Shown here: one piece after another, positions 30,200 through 38,235 of the stretch | Layout: each line of letters begins with the position of its first letter | How positions within the stretch are numbered: position 1 is the stretch's first letter | Origin: Marinobacter szutsaonensis | GTDB taxonomy: Bacteria; Pseudomonadota; Gammaproteobacteria; Pseudomonadales; Oleiphilaceae | Direction: 5' to 3' | Length of the DNA stretch: 64,000 bases | Assembly: GCF_039523335.1 (NCBI RefSeq) | Contig: NZ_BAAAFC010000001.1 | Location: 2,542,001-2,606,000, forward strand | Position numbers and translations under genes: made by a program | Notes under the pieces: model-generated | What the model was told of the DNA's origin: nothing | The model's database searches: none | What the model saw: the letters and a program-made list of their open reading frames with translations, nothing else

Positions 30200-30214
30200 G
30201 CACCTATCTGGTGA
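30200..30214. promoter_or_regulatory. NtrC binding site 2 upstream of amtB, overlapping the ykvA stop
   Basis: GCAC-CTATCTG-GTGA, one mismatch from the NtrC core. It is centred 30 bases (about three helical turns) from site 1, near -141, again close to the glnAp2 arrangement (-108/-140). It overlaps the TAG stop codon of the upstream ykvA-like gene. Confidence 0.72.
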
Positions 30215-30629
30215 TTTCTGTTCCGGTTGCCGCCTGTGCTTCCTGATGTTCTTTCCAGGCCGCATAGCGGTGCAGGTCGGACTCCACCAGTTTCAGGCAC
30301 AGGGCCACCACGCCGGCATCGTCCAGGAAACCGAACGCGAGAATGATGTCGGGAATAAAGTCGAGCGGGTTGAGCACATAGAGCAGGGCGCCGGCCACTG
30401 CGGCAATGGTCTTCCAGGGCACCGAGCGATAGTTGCCATACCAGTAGTCCCGGATCATGGAAAACATCAGTTTGATGTCTGCACTGAAGCGTTCGAGTCT
30501 CCCGCTGCCTTTGACCTTCTCTTCAATCGCCCGTTGCCGGTCCAGCAGGGTTTCCAGATCCTGGCGGTGGACTTTCGATGCCTCGGCATCGAGCTGTTTT
30601 TTTGCGTTTCGCTCGCTGAAGAGCGCCAT
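30204..30629 (-). CDS. YkvA family (DUF1232) small membrane protein
   Basis: A 141-residue protein with a charged N-terminal half and the DUF1232 core: VPWKTIAAVAGALLYVLNP, then DFIPDIILAFGFLDDAGVVA, a hydrophobic region with the conserved PxDFIPD motif. The family is widespread with no established function. GAGGT lies seven bases upstream of ATG 30629. It reads toward amtB, but amtB has its own promoter inside and after this gene's 3' end. Confidence 0.82.
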   Translation of the reverse strand: MALFSERNAKKQLDAEASKVHRQDLETLLDRQRAIEEKVKGSGRLERFSADIKLMFSMIRDYWYGNYRSVPWKTIAAVAGALLYVLNPLDFIPDIILAFGFLDDAGVVALCLKLVESDLHRYAAWKEHQEAQAATGTEITR

Positions 30630-30722
30630 ACGCCTACCTCACGTAACCTTCCAAAATTTAGACAGTTATCATCGCTGATCTCTCCCGGTCCTGTCACGGG
30701 TCGATCAGACCGTGGGTTGGGA

Positions 30723-31292
30723 TCAGTACCGAAATCGCAGATGTTCCGGAACCTGGTCGATCAGGCGTTCGACCAGAGCCTCGAAAGCGTTGTCGATGGC
30801 GCGGGTGTCCAGATCCGGCTCGACAATCGACAGCAGATGACCGACCGCCTCGGCGGTCGATAACTGGCCTTCGGCCGGCCGGCGGCGGATTCGGTAGCGG
30901 CCAGGCGGCGGATCAGCGAAGTGGAAAGCAGGCAGCCGTGACAGTTCGGGATTGAGATGAAGGAGTTTCGAGGCTTTTCGCCAGGTGCCGTCGAGGACGA
31001 TCCAATGACTAACGTCAGCAACGCTCCGGCGTGTTACCGGTTGGCTATCCGGACCGGGAAAAAGCAGGGCAGCGCCCGCTTGCGGAAGCGCTTCCGGGGG
31101 CAGGCGCTCGGCCACGTGTACCGACAGATTGTTGAGCGTCTGCCGGAGCACTCGGGCAGTGCCCTTACTGTGGCCCGCTTCGCGGGGGTGTTGAATAATG
31201 GTGATCGGTGTCGAGTTCGGCACCGGCCGGCAAACGTCGCAGACGCAGATGCGCGGGTGCTGCCCACACTGTTCACATACCGGTCTCGCCAC
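30723..31292 (-). CDS. tapT: DTW-domain tRNA-uridine aminocarboxypropyltransferase
   Basis: A 189-residue enzyme of the DTW/TapT family, which transfers the 3-amino-3-carboxypropyl group of SAM to tRNA uridine (acp3U47). It shows four N-terminal cysteines (C6, C9, C16, C18) likely to bind zinc, the family motif as LDGTWRKA (DGTW in place of strict DTW order), and STAEA before the final helices. Length matches E. coli YfiP-type enzymes. It starts 5 bases after the oxidoreductase stop and is last in a four-gene minus-strand run from the cryptochrome. Confidence 0.85.
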   Translation of the reverse strand: MARPVCEQCGQHPRICVCDVCRPVPNSTPITIIQHPREAGHSKGTARVLRQTLNNLSVHVAERLPPEALPQAGAALLFPGPDSQPVTRRSVADVSHWIVLDGTWRKASKLLHLNPELSRLPAFHFADPPPGRYRIRRRPAEGQLSTAEAVGHLLSIVEPDLDTRAIDNAFEALVERLIDQVPEHLRFRY

Positions 31293-31297
31293 CGGGA

Positions 31298-32956
31298 TTA
31301 GCCCACGAAAATCCGTTTGGCCAGGCCGGCCCCGCGCCAGCCGCGGATCGCCAGGGTCGTGACGAGGCCGCTGATCATGGCGCCGACCACACCACAGGTC
31401 AGTACGTCCTGGCCGGTCAGGTAGAGCCCGGGGATCGGGGTTTTCGGCCGCAACCAGTCCTGTTCGAAGCGTTCGGGGTTGTGGTCAAGACCGTAGAGCT
31501 CACCCCGGCCGTAGCGACAGAACCAGGCCGTGGACAACGGTGTGGAGGTCTCCACATAGTCCACCTTGCCGCGCAGCTGGGGCAGTTTCTGGTACATGAT
31601 CTCCAGCAGCTGGTCGGTGATTCGGGCCTTCAGTGCCTCGTATTCCTCGCCCCGCTTGCCCCAGATGGTGTCTTGCCAGGGTTCGAACATGTCCCACGTC
31701 GTCGGAGCCACGATCTCGATGGTGGAGGTTCCTGGCCAGCGATTCTGGTAATCGGGATCCTTGGCGGCGGGGAAGGAAATGTAGACCACGGGGTATTCAC
31801 TGTGGTCAGGGTCTTGCAGGAATTCCTCAACGTTTTTGTCGTGATCGGCGCTGGGGTAGATCCAGTAGTTGGTGCGGGGCAGCCCCAGCTCTTCCGGCGT
31901 GCCTTTCAGGCCGATGTAGAGGCCGATGTGGGGCATGGATGGACTGATGTGCTCACGCTTGCGCGGATAGCCGGCGATGTCGCGACCTTCTTCCGGCAAC
32001 AACTTTTCGAAGGTGTTGATGATGCCTGCATTGCTGATCACCCGGGGCGCCCGGATCTCCTCGCCGTCGGCCATGCGCACGCCTACCGCACGCCCTTTCT
32101 CCAGCAGGATGTCGGTGACATCGGCGTAGGTGAAGACCTCGCCACCGGAGGTCTGGATCACCGGAAGGATGGTCTTGGCAATCTCGGAAGCGCCGCCGAC
32201 CGGGTAGAAACCGCCATAGAGGTAATGTTTGGCGATCAGGGCGTGGACCATGAAGCTGGAATGGCTCGGCGTGACTCCGCAGTCGCCCCACTGGCCGGTG
32301 ATGGCTCCGATCAGTTCCTCGTTGTCCGTAAGCTCACTCAGGACTTCCCGAGTGGTACGGTTGAAACAGTCCGGCAGCGCCACGTCCAGGCCCTTGTGAA
32401 TCAGCGGGTCCAGGATGCCGGGCGTCAGCTTGGACAGGGTGTACCACTGCATGCCATCGGCGACTTTGCCCAGCAGCCGGATGTAGCCGTCAATTGCCTC
32501 CTGTTCGTCCGGGAAAGCTTCGAGCAGGGACTGGCGCAGACCTTCCTTGCCGGCCCGGAGGTTGACCACCTTGTCACCCAGGTAGAACCGGTCGTAGACC
32601 TCGTCCATGGGCGCCCACTGCAGCTTGCCGTCGGTGATGTAATCGAACAGGCGGCGGCCGAGGGTGTGGGGCGAGCCCATGTCGCCGATGTAGTGTACCC
32701 CCACATCCCACTCATAACCGTTGCGGGCGTAGCTATGGGTGTAGCCGCCGGCGGTGTAGTGCTGTTCCAGGACCAGCACTTTCTGGCCGGCTTTGGACAG
32801 GCAGGCCGCGGTGGTAAGACCACCGATGCCGGAGCCGATCACGATGGCATCGTAGGGACCTTCGAGGCGGTTGGCCCGGTAGCGCCGACCGATACGGATG
32901 GTACTGGGCTTGAGTGTTTTCGATGACGGACTGGTTACCACCACGCTTTCCCCCAC
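31298..32956 (-). CDS. FAD-dependent oxidoreductase, phytoene desaturase/retinol saturase-like
   Basis: A 552-residue flavoprotein with an N-terminal FAD-binding motif (VIGSGIGGLTTA), the early SYARNGYEWDVGVHYIG-type substrate-loop and a C-terminal YLTGQDVLTCGVVGAM segment that closes the FAD site. Among family members it most resembles all-trans-retinol 13,14-reductase (RetSat) and CrtI/CrtO-like proteins. No carotenoid biosynthetic genes are nearby, so the substrate is open. The best start is a GTG at 32956, overlapping the upstream gene by 22 bases; GTG 32944 is an alternative. Co-transcription with a cryptochrome hints at a light-linked isoprenoid role, which is inference only. Confidence 0.82.
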   Translation of the reverse strand: MGESVVVTSPSSKTLKPSTIRIGRRYRANRLEGPYDAIVIGSGIGGLTTAACLSKAGQKVLVLEQHYTAGGYTHSYARNGYEWDVGVHYIGDMGSPHTLGRRLFDYITDGKLQWAPMDEVYDRFYLGDKVVNLRAGKEGLRQSLLEAFPDEQEAIDGYIRLLGKVADGMQWYTLSKLTPGILDPLIHKGLDVALPDCFNRTTREVLSELTDNEELIGAITGQWGDCGVTPSHSSFMVHALIAKHYLYGGFYPVGGASEIAKTILPVIQTSGGEVFTYADVTDILLEKGRAVGVRMADGEEIRAPRVISNAGIINTFEKLLPEEGRDIAGYPRKREHISPSMPHIGLYIGLKGTPEELGLPRTNYWIYPSADHDKNVEEFLQDPDHSEYPVVYISFPAAKDPDYQNRWPGTSTIEIVAPTTWDMFEPWQDTIWGKRGEEYEALKARITDQLLEIMYQKLPQLRGKVDYVETSTPLSTAWFCRYGRGELYGLDHNPERFEQDWLRPKTPIPGLYLTGQDVLTCGVVGAMISGLVTTLAIRGWRGAGLAKRIFVG

Positions 32957-33426
32957 ATTTCCGGGTTGGCCCAGTTGTCGGGATTGTTCCAGGCCCGTTT
33001 GTGGTTGTAGGTATCCAGGTTGTACGTGTAGAGCGTGAGCGGACCTTCGTCGGTGTCGATCTCGGCGTGACGCCGGAAGCCGAGGCCGATGAAGTCGGTA
33101 AAGGCCCAGCCCGGTGTTTCGCCGACAAGGACGGCAATCTGGTGGGTGCCGTAGTTGCGCAACTGACCGAGCAGAAGCGCCCCTTCATCGAACGGCAGGT
33201 GTTCGAGGGTATCGCTCACCAGCGCAAGATCTTTGACGGTATCCGGCGGCAGTCCGGCGTTGGGATCCGAGGTGTCGAGGATCTGCATCCTGGTATCCGG
33301 CTTCTGGTCACACCAGAACCTGGCGACCTCCAGAGCAGTCGTGCCGCAGCAAAGAAGGCTGCCAGGTTGTGCGGTGTCCAGGATGCGGGCGAGGATCCCG
33401 GCGGCATTCGATTCAGAATTGGTCAT
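32935..33426 (-). CDS. Conserved small protein of unknown function, methyltransferase-like
   Basis: A 163-residue protein I cannot assign firmly. It reads like a compact SAM-methyltransferase fold (LLCCGTTALEVARFW then an acidic strand end ILDTSD, and DLALVSDTLEHLPFDEG), but the glycine-rich loop is poor. It probably belongs to a domain-of-unknown-function family seen in Pseudomonas and Marinobacter (DUF6231, from memory). The ATG overlaps the cryptochrome stop by 4 bases and its end overlaps the oxidoreductase by 22, so all are translationally linked. Confidence 0.6.
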   Translation of the reverse strand: MTNSESNAAGILARILDTAQPGSLLCCGTTALEVARFWCDQKPDTRMQILDTSDPNAGLPPDTVKDLALVSDTLEHLPFDEGALLLGQLRNYGTHQIAVLVGETPGWAFTDFIGLGFRRHAEIDTDEGPLTLYTYNLDTYNHKRAWNNPDNWANPEMWGKAWW

Positions 33427-34754
33427 GACAGGGGCCAGTCAGCTGCGTCAACGGTATGGAGTCCCACGGGTTGTTCGGCATGGCCGCCCCAGCGATCTAT
33501 GAAGGTGCCGCAGGGATCGTACTGGTTCGCCTGTTTTTCCAGGTTGAACTGGCGTAAGCCCCGGGGATCGGCGCCGACACCGGCCAGATACTGCCAGTTG
33601 CCGTAGTTACTGCCTACATCATAGTCGATAAGTTGCTCCTGGAACCATGCCGCACCGTAGCGCCAGTCCAGTCCCAGTTCATTCACGAAGCAGCTGGCCA
33701 CCAGTTGGCGGGCCCGGTTGCTGATATAGCCGGTCTCCCGCAGCTGGTTCATGGCGGCATTGACGATCGGGTACTCGGTGTTGCCCTCGCACCAGGCCTT
33801 GAAGCGGTGGCCATAGAAGGTTGCAGGCCGCCGCTTGCGTTGCACGCCATCCCGGCGAAACAGGTTGGCGCCGTGCTTCAGGGCATACCAGAAGAAATAT
33901 TCCCGCCACAGCAGCTCGAACCAGAGCCAGTAGGTGGACTCGTTGCTGGTTTCACGGCGCTCATACTCGGCAATGCTCTCGGCCACTTCCCGTACCGACA
34001 GGCAACCATTGGCCAGCCAGGGCGACAGCTTGGAGGAAGCGTCCCAGCTGTCCAGGGCATTGCGGGTTTCCTTGTAGCGGGAAATGCCATGCTTGATGAA
34101 CAGGAACTCCCGTAACCGGCTCAGGCCGGCGTCCTCACCACCGGTGAACTGCAACGGGTGCACCGGTTCCGGGATAGGCGGGCACTCACCCCGGTTGTCT
34201 TCGGGGAAACCGGGGGCCGGCGGTAACGCAGTCAGGGTGCGGATGCGCATCTGCTCGCTGTAACGGTGCCCGGTTTTCTCCACCTGTTTGCGGAATTGAG
34301 AGAAGGTGTCAGGCAGCTCTGCCAGGGGCATCGGCAACGCCCCCTCGGTGAACAGGGACAGGGTCTCGAATTGCTGGAACACGGTGTCCGGCAGCGCCTC
34401 CTTCAGGGCCTGCCACTGCGCCGCTTCCTCGGTGCCTGGCAGGCGCGAACGCACCACGCGGCCAATGTCATGGGCGTGGACCAGCTCGGGAATGACCTGT
34501 TCCGGAGGGCCGAAGGCAATGTGCAGGCGTTGGCCCATAGGCCGAAGGCTGCGCTCCAGCGCCATCAGACTCTGCCACAGGAAGCGCCAGCGGTGACTGC
34601 CCATGGCCTTGCTCTGGAGCCCGCCCATGGCAAACCAGCGCGGATCTACCACATAGATACACAGCAGCATGTCCGAGCGGGCCGCGGCCAGCAAGGCGGC
34701 GTTGTCGTGCAGGCGCAGGTCCCGCGAAAACCAGTAAAGGGTATTCAAAACCAA
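33423..34754 (-). CDS. DASH-type cryptochrome/photolyase
   Basis: A 443-residue blue-light flavoprotein of the cryptochrome/photolyase family. The N-terminal photolyase domain begins LNTLYWFSRDLRLHDNAAL, and the FAD-binding domain carries LIDYDVGSNYGNWQYLAGVG and FNLEKQANQYDPCGTFI, hallmarks of the DASH subgroup, which repairs CPDs in single-stranded DNA or looped duplex. No ATG exists before residue 29, well inside the conserved fold, so translation must begin at a TTG (34754, or 34748), with AAAAGG just upstream. It heads a four-gene overlapping run. Confidence 0.88.
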   Translation of the reverse strand: MVLNTLYWFSRDLRLHDNAALLAAARSDMLLCIYVVDPRWFAMGGLQSKAMGSHRWRFLWQSLMALERSLRPMGQRLHIAFGPPEQVIPELVHAHDIGRVVRSRLPGTEEAAQWQALKEALPDTVFQQFETLSLFTEGALPMPLAELPDTFSQFRKQVEKTGHRYSEQMRIRTLTALPPAPGFPEDNRGECPPIPEPVHPLQFTGGEDAGLSRLREFLFIKHGISRYKETRNALDSWDASSKLSPWLANGCLSVREVAESIAEYERRETSNESTYWLWFELLWREYFFWYALKHGANLFRRDGVQRKRRPATFYGHRFKAWCEGNTEYPIVNAAMNQLRETGYISNRARQLVASCFVNELGLDWRYGAAWFQEQLIDYDVGSNYGNWQYLAGVGADPRGLRQFNLEKQANQYDPCGTFIDRWGGHAEQPVGLHTVDAADWPLS

Positions 34755-34844
34755 GAGGCCTTTTCTGAATCAACAACTCGATTGTTGCTGGATACGTCGA
34801 TATAAGCCTAAGAGATTGCTGCTGCGAGCACTGGGGCAGTTGGC

Positions 34845-35561
34845 TCAGTTGCCTCCCATATAAATGGACATCAGATGGTCATCGCCTCGGATGTCGCTTT
34901 GAGTGCCTGCAAATTTGCGCTTACCGCCCGCAAAAATATAGACACTATCGGCGACGGGTAAGGCTTCACGGATATTTTGCTCGACCATGATGACCCCAAC
35001 CCCACGATCCTTCAAACCTACAACCCGCTCCATGGTTTCGTGGACTAGTGCTGGAGAAAGCCCGGCCGAAGGCTCGTCGAGCATAACGAATTCAGGGTCT
35101 GTTACCAGGGCTCGAGCGATGGCGACCATCATTTGCTCACCGCCTGAGAGTGAGCCCGCTGGCGTATTCCTGCGGCGCTGCAGGTTTGGATAATCAGCGA
35201 TCAAGGACTCAATTCGCTCTTCAACAACGCCTTTGCTATCCAGCGCATATCCACCCATCCTGAGGTTTTCCATGACAGTGAAGCGAGGAAACACTCCTCC
35301 GCCCTGAGGCATCATCACTATGCCTTTGCGCACCATGCTGTGAACAGGTAACCCGGTGAGCTCGACCCCGCCCAGGCTAATCCGTCCGGACCAGGCAGGT
35401 AGAAGGCCGGCAATCGCTTTTATAACTGTAGATTTTCCACTTCCATTTGGCCCGAAGATACACGTTATCTGCCCCGGCTGGGCAGAAACCGAGATGTCAT
35501 GCACGATCTCCTGTTTGCCATAACCGGTAACCAGGTTGTCGACTTTAAGCTCATTGCTCAT
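34845..35561 (-). CDS. livF: Branched-chain-type ABC transporter ATPase (LivF), system 1
   Basis: A 238-residue ATPase with Walker A GPNGSGKST, signature LSGGEQMMVAIARAL and Walker B FVMLDEPSAG; LivF-type proteins show exactly this AGLSP continuation. It couples ATP hydrolysis to import with LivG. It overlaps livG by 4 bases and ends the five-gene transcript. Base composition is visibly lower in GC than neighbouring genes. Confidence 0.9.
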   Translation of the reverse strand: MSNELKVDNLVTGYGKQEIVHDISVSAQPGQITCIFGPNGSGKSTVIKAIAGLLPAWSGRISLGGVELTGLPVHSMVRKGIVMMPQGGGVFPRFTVMENLRMGGYALDSKGVVEERIESLIADYPNLQRRRNTPAGSLSGGEQMMVAIARALVTDPEFVMLDEPSAGLSPALVHETMERVVGLKDRGVGVIMVEQNIREALPVADSVYIFAGGKRKFAGTQSDIRGDDHLMSIYMGGN

Positions 35562-36301
35562 GCTCGCCCCAGGTAGGCTTGTTGAACGTTGCTGTCATTG
35601 GCGATGGTTTCGAATTCGCCTTCTGCTACAATTTTGCCCTGATCCATTACCACTAGCCGGTCGCAGATTTCCTTTACCATTTCCATATCGTGTTCAATCA
35701 CCAGAAAGGTGATGCCCGCCTCGCGCAATTGTTGTATTGCTCCAAGAATGATCTTCCGAATGTTGGGGTGGACGCCTGCGGTAACTTCGTCCAGCAGAAT
35801 TACTTTCGGGTTGCGCATGCAGACCCGTCCGAATTCCACCAATTTCTGCTGACCGCCGGAAAGCTCTGAGGCCAGATTGTTGACGACATGACTAACCTCC
35901 AACATTTCCAGAGTTCGTTCCATCCTGTCGTGCGCACCGTGCCAGTCTCCTTCGACTGCGGCCGCCAGCAAATTGTCTCTGACGGTCATATTGATAAACA
36001 GGGATGGAATTTGAAAGGTCCGACTTATACCGGCGCGGGCAATTTTCCATGTGGGCCAGCCAGTGACGTCGACTCCGCTCAGGCGTACCCTCCCGGAATC
36101 AGGTTTTTGCCCACCCGAAGCAAGGCTGAATAGCGTCGATTTGCCGCTACCATTGGGTCCTATAACTCCAAGGACTTCGCCCACATTGGCCGATAACGAA
36201 ACGCCATCGACCGCGGTAATTCCACCAAAATGTTTGGCAACGGACTCGAGTGTCAGGGAAGGCTGCTTGGATGGCTCGGCTTTCCTGGAAGCAGGTAACA
36301 T
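35558..36301 (-). CDS. livG: Branched-chain-type ABC transporter ATPase (LivG), system 1
   Basis: A 247-residue ATPase with Walker A GPNGSGKST, signature LSGGQQKLVEFGR and Walker B VILLDEVTAGVHP, the LivG/LivF form. ATG 36301 has TAGGAG nine bases upstream; the frame open to 36367 lacks family sequence and overlaps livM. The LivG C-terminal extension (GEFETIANDSNVQQAYLG) is present. Partner of livF at 34845. Confidence 0.9.
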   Translation of the reverse strand: MLPASRKAEPSKQPSLTLESVAKHFGGITAVDGVSLSANVGEVLGVIGPNGSGKSTLFSLASGGQKPDSGRVRLSGVDVTGWPTWKIARAGISRTFQIPSLFINMTVRDNLLAAAVEGDWHGAHDRMERTLEMLEVSHVVNNLASELSGGQQKLVEFGRVCMRNPKVILLDEVTAGVHPNIRKIILGAIQQLREAGITFLVIEHDMEMVKEICDRLVVMDQGKIVAEGEFETIANDSNVQQAYLGRA

Positions 36302-36314
36302 CGGAATTGCTCTC

Positions 36315-37292
36315 CTAAAGCTTGCCAAGAATACTGGAAATAAGTTCCTTGCCGCGTTGCCGACCAATCAGGAGACTGATCAGGCCATTCGGAAGGAATA
36401 GGACGACAAGCGCAATGATGACACCGAGTATGGGCAGATAAATGACCGTATCGCCAAAGGTTGACCAGATATAACGGTTAGTGATCCAAAGCAGTACGGC
36501 CCCCAGAGCCGGGCCCCAGACGGTCCCGAGACCACCGAGTAGAACCATGACCACCATCTGGTCGGTAATCTGCGGTCCCATCACGGAGTGTGGATCGATA
36601 TACGTTGTCCAATACGCGTAAATGCATCCGAACAGCGCGGTAATGGCTGCTGAAATCGCAAAAGCCTGCACTTTGACCAGATTTGTCCTGATTCCAAGCG
36701 ATTCGGCTGCGGGTTCGTCATCCCGCAATGCTTTGATTCTGAATCCGAAACGTGAATGCTCGATTAACATCCAAGTACCGGCAAAACTGACCGCCGCCGC
36801 AATCAGCATGATGTAGTAGAAGAAGAACTCATTGAGGTAGGCAGGCAAGGAAAGGCCCGCAGTGCCGCCGGTAAAGTCCAGCACCGTGACCAGCTGTAAG
36901 AGCATTTCGGCAAACGCCCAGGTAGCAATGGCAAAATAAGCCCCCCGGAGTCGCATCGTTGGACCGCCAATAGCCACGGCAACCGCCATTGACAGAATGA
37001 TTGCCGGAATCAGGGTCACAAAGAAAGAGGCGCCAAAATCAGACTGCATCAGAATGGCTGTAGTGTAGGCGCCGATGCCAAAGAATGCCGAGTGCCCGAA
37101 GCTAATATAGCCGGCGTAGCCGCCCACAATATTCCAGGCACAGGCTAGACCTGCCCACATGAGTGCGCCGGTTGCAATCCGTAGAGTGTAAGGGTCTATA
37201 ACGGCTGGCAACACTGCAAGAACGACTCCTATCGCACTGATTAGCAGTGCTCCGATGATAAATTTCCGATTCTGAAAAGGTTTAGATGCCAC
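36315..37292 (-). CDS. livM: Branched-chain-type ABC permease (LivM), system 1
   Basis: A 325-residue inner-membrane permease with the LivM hallmarks GYAGYISFGHSAFFGIGAYT and the cytoplasmic EAA-like loop (RIKALRDDEPAAESLGI) contacting the ATPases. The start is GTG 37292: AAAGGAG lies nine bases upstream. The ATG at 37349 would overlap livH by 68 bases and add residues without family character. The stop is 13 bases before livG. Confidence 0.88.
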   Translation of the reverse strand: MASKPFQNRKFIIGALLISAIGVVLAVLPAVIDPYTLRIATGALMWAGLACAWNIVGGYAGYISFGHSAFFGIGAYTTAILMQSDFGASFFVTLIPAIILSMAVAVAIGGPTMRLRGAYFAIATWAFAEMLLQLVTVLDFTGGTAGLSLPAYLNEFFFYYIMLIAAAVSFAGTWMLIEHSRFGFRIKALRDDEPAAESLGIRTNLVKVQAFAISAAITALFGCIYAYWTTYIDPHSVMGPQITDQMVVMVLLGGLGTVWGPALGAVLLWITNRYIWSTFGDTVIYLPILGVIIALVVLFLPNGLISLLIGRQRGKELISSILGKL

Positions 37293-38154
37293 GTCCCAGA
37301 ACTCCTTTGGGTGCAACCAGAAGGGCGAGATAGAGGGTTCCGAAAACAATCAGTAGGGAATATCGAGCGCCAATGTAGGTGGCGACATAAGATTCAAGAA
37401 GACCGAGAGCAAGGCCGGCAACCAGAACGCCCCCCACCGACCCGAGTCCTGCCAGTACCGCAACGAAGAATGCAAATAGGGTATAGCGAATGCCAACAGT
37501 CGGATTTACGGAATAGATTGTGGCGATCAGTACTCCCGCGGATGCTGTCAGACCGGTATATATCCCATACACCCAGGCGGAAATACGCTTCACATCGACA
37601 CCCATCAAGCCCGCGTGGTCACGGTTCTGCGCCAAAGCCCGCACGGCCATGCCAAAACGACTTCGATAGAGCAGGATAAACAGCCCCAAACTGAACAATA
37701 CCGCCATAATGAAGGCGGATAGACGCAACAGGGGAACGGTGACAGGGCCGAGGCTCAGGAACTGACCTGACAAGACTGACTCCACACTTCGGCTGTTGTA
37801 GGACCAGAGCCAAAGTGCGCCCCCACGCATGAACAAGAAGATGCCAAAGGTAAAGGCCAAGGCCATTAGGTCTGGTCTGGCGTAGCGACTCGTCCTGACA
37901 CGATATATCAGAGGGCCTAATCCCCGACCAATCAGCAGAAAGAGTGCAAAAACCAGGAAAATACTGATGAAAGGCTCGATGCCTGCCAGTGTTACCAGCC
38001 AATAGGCCGTATATCCACCGAGCATCGTCCAGCCACCGACGGCGAAATCGATAACATGTAGCACACCAAAGGTCAGCTGAAAGCCGATTGTGAGGCAAAT
38101 CAGGATACCGCCGATCAGGATGCCATTTATGAGGGTTTGCAGGAAAAGGTCCAA
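37282..38154 (-). CDS. livH: Branched-chain-type ABC permease (LivH), system 1
   Basis: A 290-residue inner-membrane permease with the LivH pattern TLINGILIGGILICLTIGF near the start and the EAA-like loop ALAQNRDHAGLMGVD. A perfect AAGGAG ribosome-binding site lies six bases before TTG 38154, giving the family start (M)DLFLQTLINGILIGG. ATG 38172 is the alternative, but it has no ribosome-binding site and lies next to a strong hairpin. The end overlaps livM by 11 bases. Confidence 0.85.
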   Translation of the reverse strand: MDLFLQTLINGILIGGILICLTIGFQLTFGVLHVIDFAVGGWTMLGGYTAYWLVTLAGIEPFISIFLVFALFLLIGRGLGPLIYRVRTSRYARPDLMALAFTFGIFLFMRGGALWLWSYNSRSVESVLSGQFLSLGPVTVPLLRLSAFIMAVLFSLGLFILLYRSRFGMAVRALAQNRDHAGLMGVDVKRISAWVYGIYTGLTASAGVLIATIYSVNPTVGIRYTLFAFFVAVLAGLGSVGGVLVAGLALGLLESYVATYIGARYSLLIVFGTLYLALLVAPKGVLGRGI

Positions 38155-38181
38155 CTCGTACTCCTTATCCATGCTGTGCTG

Positions 38182-38222
38182 CTGTCGCTAACAGGCCTCT
38201 CGCAGGATGGTGTTAGCGACAG
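38182..38222 (-). terminator. Strong stem-loop between system-1 binding protein and livH
   Basis: A perfect 12-bp inverted repeat (CTGTCGCTAACA / TGTTAGCGACAG) with a 17-base loop lies in the 81-base gap after the binding-protein gene. No T-tract. This position is typical for an mRNA-stabilising or attenuating stem that lets binding protein exceed permease. Confidence 0.6.
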
Positions 38223-38235
38223 TACCGGCGCATTG

